From NCBI GenBank assembly GCA_913009205.1, contig CAJVYC010000008.1, forward strand, positions 1 through 64,000: DNA of 64,000 bases, given 5' to 3'. The stretch comes from an uncultured Fluviicola sp. GTDB lineage: Bacteria; Bacteroidota; Bacteroidia; Flavobacteriales_D; Crocinitomicaceae. This document shows, piece after piece, positions 45,056 to 52,125 of the stretch. Made by a program: the position numbers and the translations under genes. The first letter of the stretch is position 1. The number at the start of each line of letters is the position of its first letter. The notes beneath the pieces are model-generated. The model saw only the letters and a program-made list of their open reading frames with translations, made no database searches and was not told the origin of the DNA.

Positions 45056-45469
45056 ATGTACCCACCAGAATTAGTTAAACCAATGAAGGAGGATTTAACA
45101 GATGTTGGATTTAACCAACTAGTTACTCCTGATTCGGTAGATGAAATAATAGAAAACAGCGGTGAGAGTTTATTGTTGGTTGTAAATTCAGTTTGCGGAT
45201 GTGCAGCTGGAAACATGAGACCTGGAGTAAAGCTTTCATTGGCAAATGATAAAAAACCAAGCACATTAGCAACAGTATTTGCTGGAGTAGACGGTGAGGC
45301 AACAACTCAAGCCCGTAAGCACTTCTTGCCTTATCCTCCATCTTCACCTTCAATTGCTCTTTTTAAAGATGGAAAATTAGTTCACTTTTTAGAAAGACAT
45401 CACATTGAGGGCGGAACAGCTGCAATGATTGCTGAAAACTTATCAGAAGCTTACAACGAATACTTCTAG
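45056..45469 (+). CDS. BrxA/BrxB-family bacilliredoxin
   Basis: 137 aa thioredoxin-like protein of the YphP/YqiW family. The redox motif is the unusual CGC in VVNSVCGCAAGNMRPGVKLS (about 44-63). The family removes bacillithiol from S-thiolated proteins, or acts as a general disulfide exchanger in bacteria without bacillithiol. It is a soluble cytoplasmic protein. Single gene with its own promoter and terminator. Confidence 0.93.
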   Translation: MYPPELVKPMKEDLTDVGFNQLVTPDSVDEIIENSGESLLLVVNSVCGCAAGNMRPGVKLSLANDKKPSTLATVFAGVDGEATTQARKHFLPYPPSSPSIALFKDGKLVHFLERHHIEGGTAAMIAENLSEAYNEYF

Positions 45470-45488
45470 TTTTCCATTCAAATTTATT

Positions 45489-45522
45489 AAGGCGTCTGCG
45501 GTTCAACCGAGGCGCCTTTTTT
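45489..45522 (+). terminator. intrinsic terminator after the bacilliredoxin gene
   Basis: AAGGCG/CGCCTT outer stem with an inner CGGTT/AACCG stem, followed by TTTTTT. Confidence 0.78.
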
Positions 45523-45533
45523 ATTTCAATTAA

Positions 45534-45992
45534 ATGAACTTTATTCGCCTCGTAAGCGCAGACTCCGGTAACGAAGACTTCCTGACTTTAGTCAACCTGC
45601 TCGATGTCGATCTAGCAATTCGCGATGGTGACGATCATGAGTTTTACCAACAGTTCAATGGCTTACAAGCGCTGAAAAATGCAGTCGTGGCCTATTACAA
45701 CGACATTGCAATTGGTTGTGGTGCTTTTAAAGAGTTTGATGCTTGTTCCGCTGATATCAATCGACTGTATACAAAGTGAGAAACCCGAGGAAAAGGTTTG
45801 GCGACAATAGCTTTAAAAGAGCTTGAAGCTTGAACTAAAGAAAACAACTACACTTCAAGCATTCTAGAAACAGGGTTCAAACAACCAGAAGCCATCGCGC
45901 TCTATAAAAAGAATGGACGCTCACTCATTCCCAATTATGACCAATACGAGGATGTTCAGACAAGTGTTTGTTTTAAAAAACTGTTCCAATAA
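45534..45992 (+). pseudogene. GNAT acetyltransferase gene with two in-frame TGA codons
   Basis: The frame reads MNFIRLVSADSGNEDFLTLV ... AIGCGAFKEFDACSADINRL, meets TGA at 45777-45779, continues ETRGKGLATIALKELEA (the acetyl-CoA P-loop R-G-K-G), meets a second TGA at 45831-45833, then runs TKENNYTSSILETGFKQPEA to a natural stop at 45992. Frame and order are fully kept. The second TGA lies where GNATs of this type usually have Trp, so TGG to TGA is likely. The ORF track reports only the first 81 residues. Dead unless TGA is read through. Confidence 0.82.
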
Positions 45993-46207
45993 GATCTCCG
46001 CAAGATTCTTAAGGTCTTTTTATTGTCGAGGTGTTGGCTTAGTAAATCCAATTTTCCATCTTTAAAAAGAGCAATTATAGTTTCTTCGTCGGAATAGTTC
46101 GAGTATTTCTGAATGCTCCAAGTTCCAAATAACCGTCGTCTCCACAGAAGTTCCCTCCACAATCCACGTATACGTCAGTATATAAGAGTTGGCAATCTTT
46201 TGGTTGC

Positions 46208-47008
46208 CTATTTTTCTTTTGTCGTTTTAAACTTTAAAACAACGCCCCCATTAAACGTGTTTGAGTCGCTACTATTTCTTCCTGAAAGAACAGTGCTTAA
46301 TGATAAAAAGGCCCCCCAGCGGTCTCCGATGGATGCATACACCACTCCGCCAACCCGTTCATAAGAGACTCCAAGTTCGCGAAATGATTCCAACCCAACT
46401 GTACCGTAATCCTTCCCTCCAATACCAAGTTGGTAATCGTACCAGACATCGAAGTACCATTTTTTGTAAATAAAGCCAGCCTTAGCTGAAGCAACATAAG
46501 CTGACGGAACACTATTTATTGAATAATTATAGCCTGTTTGGGCTTGAACAAACCAATTTCGGGCGTGTTTAAACTGCAGAACAAGTTTAGGTTGAACCGT
46601 TACTGCCTGTTGACCTATTGCCTGTCCTGATTCAGTATTGTAATTCCAAGCAGGAACAGAAACACCAAAAGCCGGAGCAAGGTTCACTTCACAAGCGTTA
46701 AACCTCGATTCATAAAGTTTGTATTTCGCATAAAGTGACAAATCTTGAGGTGTAAAATTTATAACCGGAAGACTTGCAATGAGGTTCCATTTATCACTTA
46801 ACCCATAAACACCATATAGCCCAATAATTGATTGGTCTCTTTTGTAAAAAATAGAGCTTACGCCTGCAAAATAGATTCTTGAATAAACATAAGTTCCAGA
46901 AATTGCTACATCCAAATCCCCTTTAGGTTTAAAAAACCCGTCTACGTTTCCTTGAGTGAAACCAAGACAACTCAGACACAAGAAAAAAGAAAGACAAACC
47001 GCCTTCAT
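46208..47008 (-). CDS. predicted outer-membrane beta-barrel protein of unknown function
   Basis: 266 aa with signal peptide (MKAVCLSFFLCLSCLGFTQ) and a series of amphipathic strands with aromatic girdles (DVAISGTYVYSRIYFAG, SIIGLYGVYGLSDKWNLIAS, LVLQFKHARNWFVQAQTGYN). It resembles transporter-type or alginate-export-like barrels only in general. It starts 1 bp after the glutathione peroxidase stop, so the two form an operon. Function unknown. Confidence 0.72.
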   Translation of the reverse strand: MKAVCLSFFLCLSCLGFTQGNVDGFFKPKGDLDVAISGTYVYSRIYFAGVSSIFYKRDQSIIGLYGVYGLSDKWNLIASLPVINFTPQDLSLYAKYKLYESRFNACEVNLAPAFGVSVPAWNYNTESGQAIGQQAVTVQPKLVLQFKHARNWFVQAQTGYNYSINSVPSAYVASAKAGFIYKKWYFDVWYDYQLGIGGKDYGTVGLESFRELGVSYERVGGVVYASIGDRWGAFLSLSTVLSGRNSSDSNTFNGGVVLKFKTTKEK

Positions 47009-47539
47009 CTAGTTCAACAATGCTGTGATTTTTTCACTCATTGGTTTCACTTGAGAATTGAAATGTCCGATCAACTGTCCATTTTCATCAATAAGGTACT
47101 TTTCGAAATTCCAATTTACTTTACTGCTGTCCGCGCCATTTTTCTCTTTAGACGTCAACCATTTATAAATTGGGTGTTGGTCATCACCTTTAACATTTAC
47201 TTTCGAAGCCATCAAGAAGGTTACACCGTAATTTTTTTCGCAAAAACTTTTAATTTCAGTTTCAGTTCCCGGCTCTTGTCCGCCAAATTGATCACAAGGA
47301 AATCCAATAAGAACTACTTCTTCGCCAAATTGTGCGTGCAACTCTTGTAGCTCCTTATATTGGCCCGTAAACCCACATTCGGAGGCAACATTCACAAACA
47401 AGATTTTCTTCCCTTTAAATTTTGAAAGACTTGTTTCGTTTCCTTCAATATCATTGAATGAAAGGGTATAAATTGTATCTGTTTGAGCGTTAGACATAAG
47501 CGTGACAAGTAATAGTGCTGTTGATAAAAATAATTTCAT
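47009..47539 (-). CDS. exported glutathione peroxidase (Cys type)
   Basis: 176 aa with an N-terminal signal peptide (about 1-18). The GPx core shows KILFVNVASECGFTGQYKEL with the peroxidatic Cys in place of Sec, the FPCDQFGGQEPG block with the Gln, and NWNFEKYLID with the catalytic Trp/Asn. It reduces peroxides using thioredoxin-like donors. The signal peptide suggests a periplasmic enzyme. It is followed directly by a barrel protein gene. Confidence 0.93.
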   Translation of the reverse strand: MKLFLSTALLLVTLMSNAQTDTIYTLSFNDIEGNETSLSKFKGKKILFVNVASECGFTGQYKELQELHAQFGEEVVLIGFPCDQFGGQEPGTETEIKSFCEKNYGVTFLMASKVNVKGDDQHPIYKWLTSKEKNGADSSKVNWNFEKYLIDENGQLIGHFNSQVKPMSEKITALLN

Positions 47540-47722
47540 GAACTAAACCTACGCTTTCCTTTGTTAAAATAAAAGGCACAGATGAGAAGATTTAGTAAAT
47601 GATCTCATTTATTTAGATAACAAAAAAGTTATAAAGGCTTGAACTCAACGAATTGAACATTTTCTGTTGGTTTTTCCTAAACACATAATTACATTTAGAC
47701 GTATATCCTTTTAACCAATAGA

Positions 47723-48219
47723 AATAAAAAAATATTTGAAAATAACGAAGAGTGAATCGCATCCAAACTTGAGAAGAATTCAGAATACTTCAAAAACTTA
47801 GACAAAAGACAAAATCCTGAAATATTGTACATCGGATGTTGCGACAGTATGGGTAAGCTGAGAACTTAATGGGAACAGAACCTAGAGAAGTTTTCGTTCG
47901 CCGTAACATTGCCTATATATTAACAAGTATAGATTTAAATGTAATGTCGGTTCTGAACTATGCTATTCGGCATTTAAAAATTAAAAGTATTGTTGTATGT
48001 GGGCATTACTCTTTTGGAGGAGTAGAGGCTGGAATGAAACCTGCCGATCTCGGAATTTTAAACCCCTGGTTGAGAAACATTCGAGATATTTACAGAATAC
48101 ACAAAAATGAGCTCAACGCTATCAAAGACGAAAAGAAAAAACACAATCGTTTGATTGAGCTTGGTGTTAATTGTTGTTTTTTTTTGATTGCTCCGTGTTA
48201 CTTTAAGAGTCAATACTAG
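47723..48219 (+). pseudogene. beta-carbonic anhydrase gene, broken
   Basis: The 5' part (frame through KKIFENNEE, TGA, IASKLEKNSEYFKNLDKRQN) includes ILYIGCCDSMG, the remains of the zinc-site C-S-D-S-R motif. A frameshift near 47865 leads to the ORF seen in the track (PREVFVRRNIAYILTSIDLN, SIVVCGHYSFGGVEAGM, NPWLRNIRDIYRIHKNEL). The sequence ends in unrelated residues, so the last helices are missing. The TGA sits where this family usually has Trp (E-K/E-W-I-A). The zinc ligand His/Cys pair CGHY remains, but the Arg of the active-site pair is Met. No start codon is preserved. Confidence 0.85.
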
Positions 48220-48234
48220 TGGGTAACCGTAAAA

Positions 48235-48723
48235 TTAAATCTGCCCCAAATACCACAATCCATTTCTGAGCACCAACACAAAAACTTCATCCAAGTCACC
48301 CTTTGGACCAAACTTAATTGGAACTGAAGCCGTATTTCCTTCGATTTTTCCTTCTCCTACAACCTGACCTTGGCTGAAGTATTCTACGAACTCTTTTTCG
48401 CGTTCTTGGGTGGCATTGGCGACATTACACATGTTTGAAGTTGGGTCATCATTGTCTCCCATCGGGTCACAGAGTGTTGATAATACGGAGTAATCCTTCG
48501 TTTTTGCAGCGTCAAAAACGGCTTCAACAACCTTAACGGGATCGTTCTGAAAGGTCTCCTTGGTGGCAATTTCCACTTGATAGTTCACTGTAGGCAAAAT
48601 TTCATTGTCAGTAGCGTCAATCACGTCCTCTGTTTGAAAAATAGGCTTTTGCGTACTCTGTTCTTCACTAGAACATGCTGTAAACAGGAAAGCAATTGGA
48701 ATTATTATCAACAAATACCACAT
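48235..48723 (-). CDS. lipoprotein with an NTF2/DUF4878-like domain
   Basis: 162 aa. The lipoprotein signal (MWYLLIIIPIAFLFTACSSE, lipidated Cys at 17) precedes an acidic linker (18-55) and a C-terminal alpha+beta domain (about 60-162: DPVKVVEAVFDAAKTKDYSV to VLVLRNGLWYLGQI) with the shape of small NTF2-like domains. The function is unknown. Spaced 4 bp after the LRR protein gene, so likely in its operon. Confidence 0.7.
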   Translation of the reverse strand: MWYLLIIIPIAFLFTACSSEEQSTQKPIFQTEDVIDATDNEILPTVNYQVEIATKETFQNDPVKVVEAVFDAAKTKDYSVLSTLCDPMGDNDDPTSNMCNVANATQEREKEFVEYFSQGQVVGEGKIEGNTASVPIKFGPKGDLDEVFVLVLRNGLWYLGQI

Positions 48724-48727
48724 TGAG

Positions 48728-50086
48728 CTACTCTTCTATTTTAAATACTCTTTCGGTAGTTCCATCACTGTAAATGAAGATCAAAACTGTGTTGGTTTTG
48801 AACGGTGTTTCTCTCCCCATTAAATCCGTAATCTTAACGAGTTCTGCAGCACTAGTTGTGATTTCATCAATCGATACGTCATCCGGTGCAACGTAATGAA
48901 AGTGACAAGAAGAGGTGTCAACATGAACGGTTCCACAAGGGTCCGTGAAGGTAATCTCAACAGCATAAGACCCTGTTTCAATTGGGCTATACGTTTGGTT
49001 CGTTTCGTCAATAACGGCGAAGTTGTCATCGCAATCCAACCATTGGTAGGACGAGCCACTTTGTTCTGCAGTTAGTAAAGTCGCATCTTGATCTACGTCA
49101 TTGTTTAACGTAAAGAAACACGCAACATCAAAGCTTAAGCCCACATCATAGGAGGCGTTTGCTGCTGCCCAGGCCGTGTTTACAACAGTGGCGCAAACCA
49201 AAGGGTTGTTCGTACAATCAAGGTTAATGTTCAAGCCGTTGTTCGCTTGCAAACAAGCCAACTGATTGTTATTACAGAACAAATCATCAAGTGTTGGGTT
49301 TTGCGTTACATCCAATGATGTCAGCACGTTGTCATTGCACAATAACAAGTCCAATCCTGCACACTGCGTCACATCCAATGCTGTTAATGAGTTTCCATAA
49401 CAGCGCAAATCTGCCAACAAAGATGTCTGTGGTACAGTCAACGTCGTTAATAGATTGTCATGACAATAAAGGCTGTTGAGTGATAGGTTTTGAGAAGCAT
49501 CCAAGGTTGTCAATTGATTTTGGTGACAACGCAAGCTATTTAAGTTCGTGTTTTGCGTTACGTCCAAAGATGTCAATAGGTTGTCATAGCAAATCAGCAA
49601 GGACAAATTCGAATTGTTTGTTACATTAAGTGCGGAAATAAAATTATCATAACAGCTCAAATCCGACAGCCATGGGTTATTCGTTACATTAAGAACGGTT
49701 AAAGAGTTATTGAAGCAAAGCAATGTGCTTAATCCTGAACAATTCGACAGGTCCAACGCAAGAATATCGTTGTTATAACAGCGCAAATCCGAAAGGCTTG
49801 GACAATTCGTTACATCCAGTTGAGTCAGGTTGTTATCAAAACAATACAAGGTAGACAAAGATGTAAAGTCCTCAATACCGGTCATGTCGGCAATGCTATA
49901 CCCGCCACAGATCAAAGATCCTACTCCGCTAATGTTTGCCGTAGTAACGTAATCATCATTTGGAATTCCATTTCCCATTCCGTTGCTTTCCAAAAAGGCT
50001 TCAAAATTATTGTCTGGAACGTACGTTTGTTGCGCTTGAGTATAAGACGTTGCAACAAGAAGAAATGAAAGGAGTAACAATCTCAT
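48728..50086 (-). CDS. secreted leucine-rich-repeat protein
   Basis: 452 aa from the ATG at 50086. A signal peptide (MRLLLLSFLLVATSYTQAQ) and a short N-terminal region (YVPDNNFEAFLESNGMG) precede about ten LRR units of roughly 21 residues with the pattern L-x-V/L-x-x-N-x-x-L-x-x-L-x-C-x-x-N (about 75-290), as in Bacteroidota internalin-like proteins. A PKD-like part follows, and the C-terminus (ELVKITDLMGRETPFK, then YSDGTTERVFKIEE) is a short T9SS-type tail found in this group. Likely a surface-exposed binding protein. The Cys in each repeat is regular and may face the core. Confidence 0.82.
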   Translation of the reverse strand: MRLLLLSFLLVATSYTQAQQTYVPDNNFEAFLESNGMGNGIPNDDYVTTANISGVGSLICGGYSIADMTGIEDFTSLSTLYCFDNNLTQLDVTNCPSLSDLRCYNNDILALDLSNCSGLSTLLCFNNSLTVLNVTNNPWLSDLSCYDNFISALNVTNNSNLSLLICYDNLLTSLDVTQNTNLNSLRCHQNQLTTLDASQNLSLNSLYCHDNLLTTLTVPQTSLLADLRCYGNSLTALDVTQCAGLDLLLCNDNVLTSLDVTQNPTLDDLFCNNNQLACLQANNGLNINLDCTNNPLVCATVVNTAWAAANASYDVGLSFDVACFFTLNNDVDQDATLLTAEQSGSSYQWLDCDDNFAVIDETNQTYSPIETGSYAVEITFTDPCGTVHVDTSSCHFHYVAPDDVSIDEITTSAAELVKITDLMGRETPFKTNTVLIFIYSDGTTERVFKIEE

Positions 50087-50202
50087 AGTGCTGTTTTTAC
50101 GCAAAAGTAAGCTATTCACTATAGGAATTCATCCAAAAGCGGGGAATTATTGTGTGAAATTTTAATGTAGACTAGGTTTTCAAAGGACTATACGCTGACT
50201 AG

Positions 50203-50505
50203 CTAAGGTTTCTAATAACAATTTTAAGCCCTACTGTCCTGGAGAATTTACTAAAAAGCTTGGAGTCCAAAATATACTTATTTGAAGGTGCAAAGGGAGA
50301 GAAATGTAGCGCCACTAGTGTTTTAAGAATAATTCAAAAAGCGGCAAAAGCGGCTGGAATAAAAAGGAGTATTTCTTCTCATGTATTAAGACAAAGCTTT
50401 GTAACACATTTGCACGAGGCTGGAGCTGATTTGTCACCTGGAGTCTACCAATATCAACTTATTACAGAAGACGATTCTCAATTTGGAAAAATAGTGCTAG
50501 AATGA
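50203..50505 (+). pseudogene. tyrosine-recombinase (integrase) remnant fused to a T9SS-tail fragment
   Basis: The frame is open from 50203. PTVLENLLKSLESKIYLFEG, then SATSVLRIIQKAAKAAGIKR and SHVLRQSFVTHLHEAGADL match the C-terminal catalytic part of a XerC/D-like tyrosine recombinase around the H-x-L-R box. The region stops before the second His and the catalytic Tyr, and joins directly to LSPGVYQYQLITEDDSQFGK, which looks like the end of a T9SS sorting domain. The N-terminal half is absent. This is a chimeric remnant and cannot be active. It stands at the left edge of the cassette-like block. Confidence 0.75.
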
Positions 50506-50514
50506 GTGCATAAT

Positions 50515-50636
50515 ACAACATACACCCCATGCGGGTTTCTACTTCGAGAGATCACTTATGTGTTAAAAATACAATCCTTACCTTCGAGAAAACAATCTTG
50601 TAGCCCCGCACGGTGCGTAGCTTCAAAACGTTATAC
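50515..50636 (+). repeat. attC-like repeat, copy 1 (left boundary of the cassette block)
   Basis: Starts ACAACA and ends ACGTTATAC. It contains the core CATGCGGGTTTCTACTTCGA and the second-half segment CCCCGCACGGTGCGTAGC. The same roughly 120-bp pattern recurs at 60531-60672 and, cut short, at 59413-59473. Confidence 0.6.
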
Positions 50637-50695
50637 TTCATAAATTGATAAATTTAGTCCAATAATCACTAATATTAATCTACCAATAAAAAAGA

Positions 50696-52006
50696 ATGGA
50701 ATCAACATCGAAAATTTTCATCATTTGTATAATGTCCATGCTGTCATTAAAGGGCTATTCTCAGGGCTGCCCTACTTCTGGCTATCCTTCTTTTTACAGT
50801 TGTTCTGATATAGCGCAATTTGTTATTGACTACCCAGGCTGCAACCGTTTACCAAGTACACTTCGATTGCCGTATGGTGGCGTCTCAAATTTAGCAGGCT
50901 TTCCTGGGCTAGCTCAATTAGATTCAATTAGCGGTAGCCTTATTTGTGATGAATGCGATCTGAGCTCTCTTGTAGGTTTAGAAAACCTGAACTATGTTGG
51001 TGGCAGCGTTACTATTGACGAACCTCATGGGACTCTTGTGAACTTACAAGGTCTTAACAATCTATCTTATATTGGAGGAGGGTTCAACTTATATGAATGT
51101 AGCGATTTAGTGAGTACTAATGGCCTTGACAATTTACTTTATATTGGAGACAGGATATGGCTCCTTGATAATACTGTGTTGAGCCAAATAACCGGCTTTG
51201 AAAACATCAGTCATCTGCCTGGACAATTTTGGTTTGACGAGATGGACGCCATGATTGACTTGTCTGGCTTTGATAGTTTAATTACCATAGGAGGTTACGT
51301 TCGAATATGGGATAATGCTTTGCTGAACTCTCTAGGGGGGTTTAATAAAATTGAGCTGATTGGAGGATATTTAGATATAGCCTACAACGATATGCTGATC
51401 CAGTTGGATGCATTGGATAATTTGAATACTGTTGGTAATGATCTTCATGTACGAGAGAACGAAACGCTTGATAACATTGAGGGGCTCTCTTCTCTCGTTA
51501 ATTTCAATGGCGAGATCTTAGTTTATCAAAACAGCCTATTAACGAATCTCGATGGAATTGAGAATATTGCTGCAGATAGCATAACGAATTTAATTTTAGG
51601 GGAATGTGATTCACTTAGTATTTGTTCACAACCGAACATTTGTCAATATCTCATTAATTCTATGGGGCCATCAACCATAAACTTAAACAATAGCGGGTGT
51701 AATTCAATACCTGAAATAACAGCAGCTTGCGCCGCAATAGGTGTTGATGAGATCAATCTGGGAGAAAAATTCAGTATCTATCCAAACCCTATAACGGATG
51801 CAACAATACTGAAGTCTGAAATTATAAAATCAGGTGCAATAGTGCATTTTTACAATTATCGCGGAGATCTGGTCAAAAGCGTTTATGGCCTGGATAGTAA
51901 TCAGATACTGATTGATAGAACTGGACTTTCAGAAGGTCTTTATTTACTTAGAATTGTGCAAGACAATGAAGTCATCGGTGCTGTAAAGATTGTAGTTATA
52001 ATTTAG
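50696..52006 (+). CDS. secreted receptor-L-domain/LRR-like protein with T9SS sorting domain
   Basis: 436 aa. A signal peptide (about 1-21) and a short Cys-containing lead (GCPTSGYPSFYSCSD) are followed by a right-handed repeat region (about 55-310) whose units of about 24 residues end in G-G-x-x-x-I or G-D-x-x-V turns (VGGSVTIDEPHG, IGGGFNLYEC, IGGYVRIWDN), as in receptor L domains. The C-terminus (FSIYPNPITDATILKSE, then LSEGLYLLRI) is a T9SS type A sorting signal. Probable cell-surface binding protein. An attC-like hairpin lies 40 bp downstream. Confidence 0.75.
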   Translation: MESTSKIFIICIMSMLSLKGYSQGCPTSGYPSFYSCSDIAQFVIDYPGCNRLPSTLRLPYGGVSNLAGFPGLAQLDSISGSLICDECDLSSLVGLENLNYVGGSVTIDEPHGTLVNLQGLNNLSYIGGGFNLYECSDLVSTNGLDNLLYIGDRIWLLDNTVLSQITGFENISHLPGQFWFDEMDAMIDLSGFDSLITIGGYVRIWDNALLNSLGGFNKIELIGGYLDIAYNDMLIQLDALDNLNTVGNDLHVRENETLDNIEGLSSLVNFNGEILVYQNSLLTNLDGIENIAADSITNLILGECDSLSICSQPNICQYLINSMGPSTINLNNSGCNSIPEITAACAAIGVDEINLGEKFSIYPNPITDATILKSEIIKSGAIVHFYNYRGDLVKSVYGLDSNQILIDRTGLSEGLYLLRIVQDNEVIGAVKIVVII

Positions 52007-52045
52007 ACCATGACCACGGCTTGACCAATTTAAAAAAGAATAAAA

Positions 52046-52112
52046 GCACAACAAAGTGTATAGTGCATAGCACCCTGCGGGAAGCTACGACACTATACAC
52101 TAACCGTTAGCA
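52046..52112 (+). repeat. attC-like hairpin site between cassette genes
   Basis: GCACAAC at the left and CCGTTAGCA at the right flank a near-perfect stem: AGTGTATAGTG/CACTATACACT (11 bp), then CATAGC/GCTACG (one mismatch) with a single unpaired A (52090) on the right arm and a CCCTGCGGG apical loop. Size (67 bp), AAC...GTT ends and extrahelical base agree with integron attC sites. Confidence 0.65.
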
Positions 52113-52125
52113 AACATAAATATAG

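Noticed and set aside
45956-46162. Minus ORF of 68 aa with ETIIALFKDGKLDLLSQHLD
   Set aside because: Faintly resembles a thioredoxin-fold end (IALFKDGKL also occurs in the bacilliredoxin), but it overlaps the GNAT pseudogene end and has a poor N-terminus. Too weak to list as a gene.
45534-48219. Recoding of UGA as tryptophan in this organism
   Set aside because: Several healthy genes in the window use TGA as their stop at conserved operon overlaps (e.g. ATGA junctions at 19512 and 25782), and other broken genes carry TAG or TAA. Gene decay explains the data better.
50203-50505. Calling the recombinase remnant an IntI integron integrase
   Set aside because: The region before the H-x-L-R box has no IntI-specific insertion, and the fragment fits ordinary XerC/D-like recombinases better. 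The array hypothesis does not depend on IntI.
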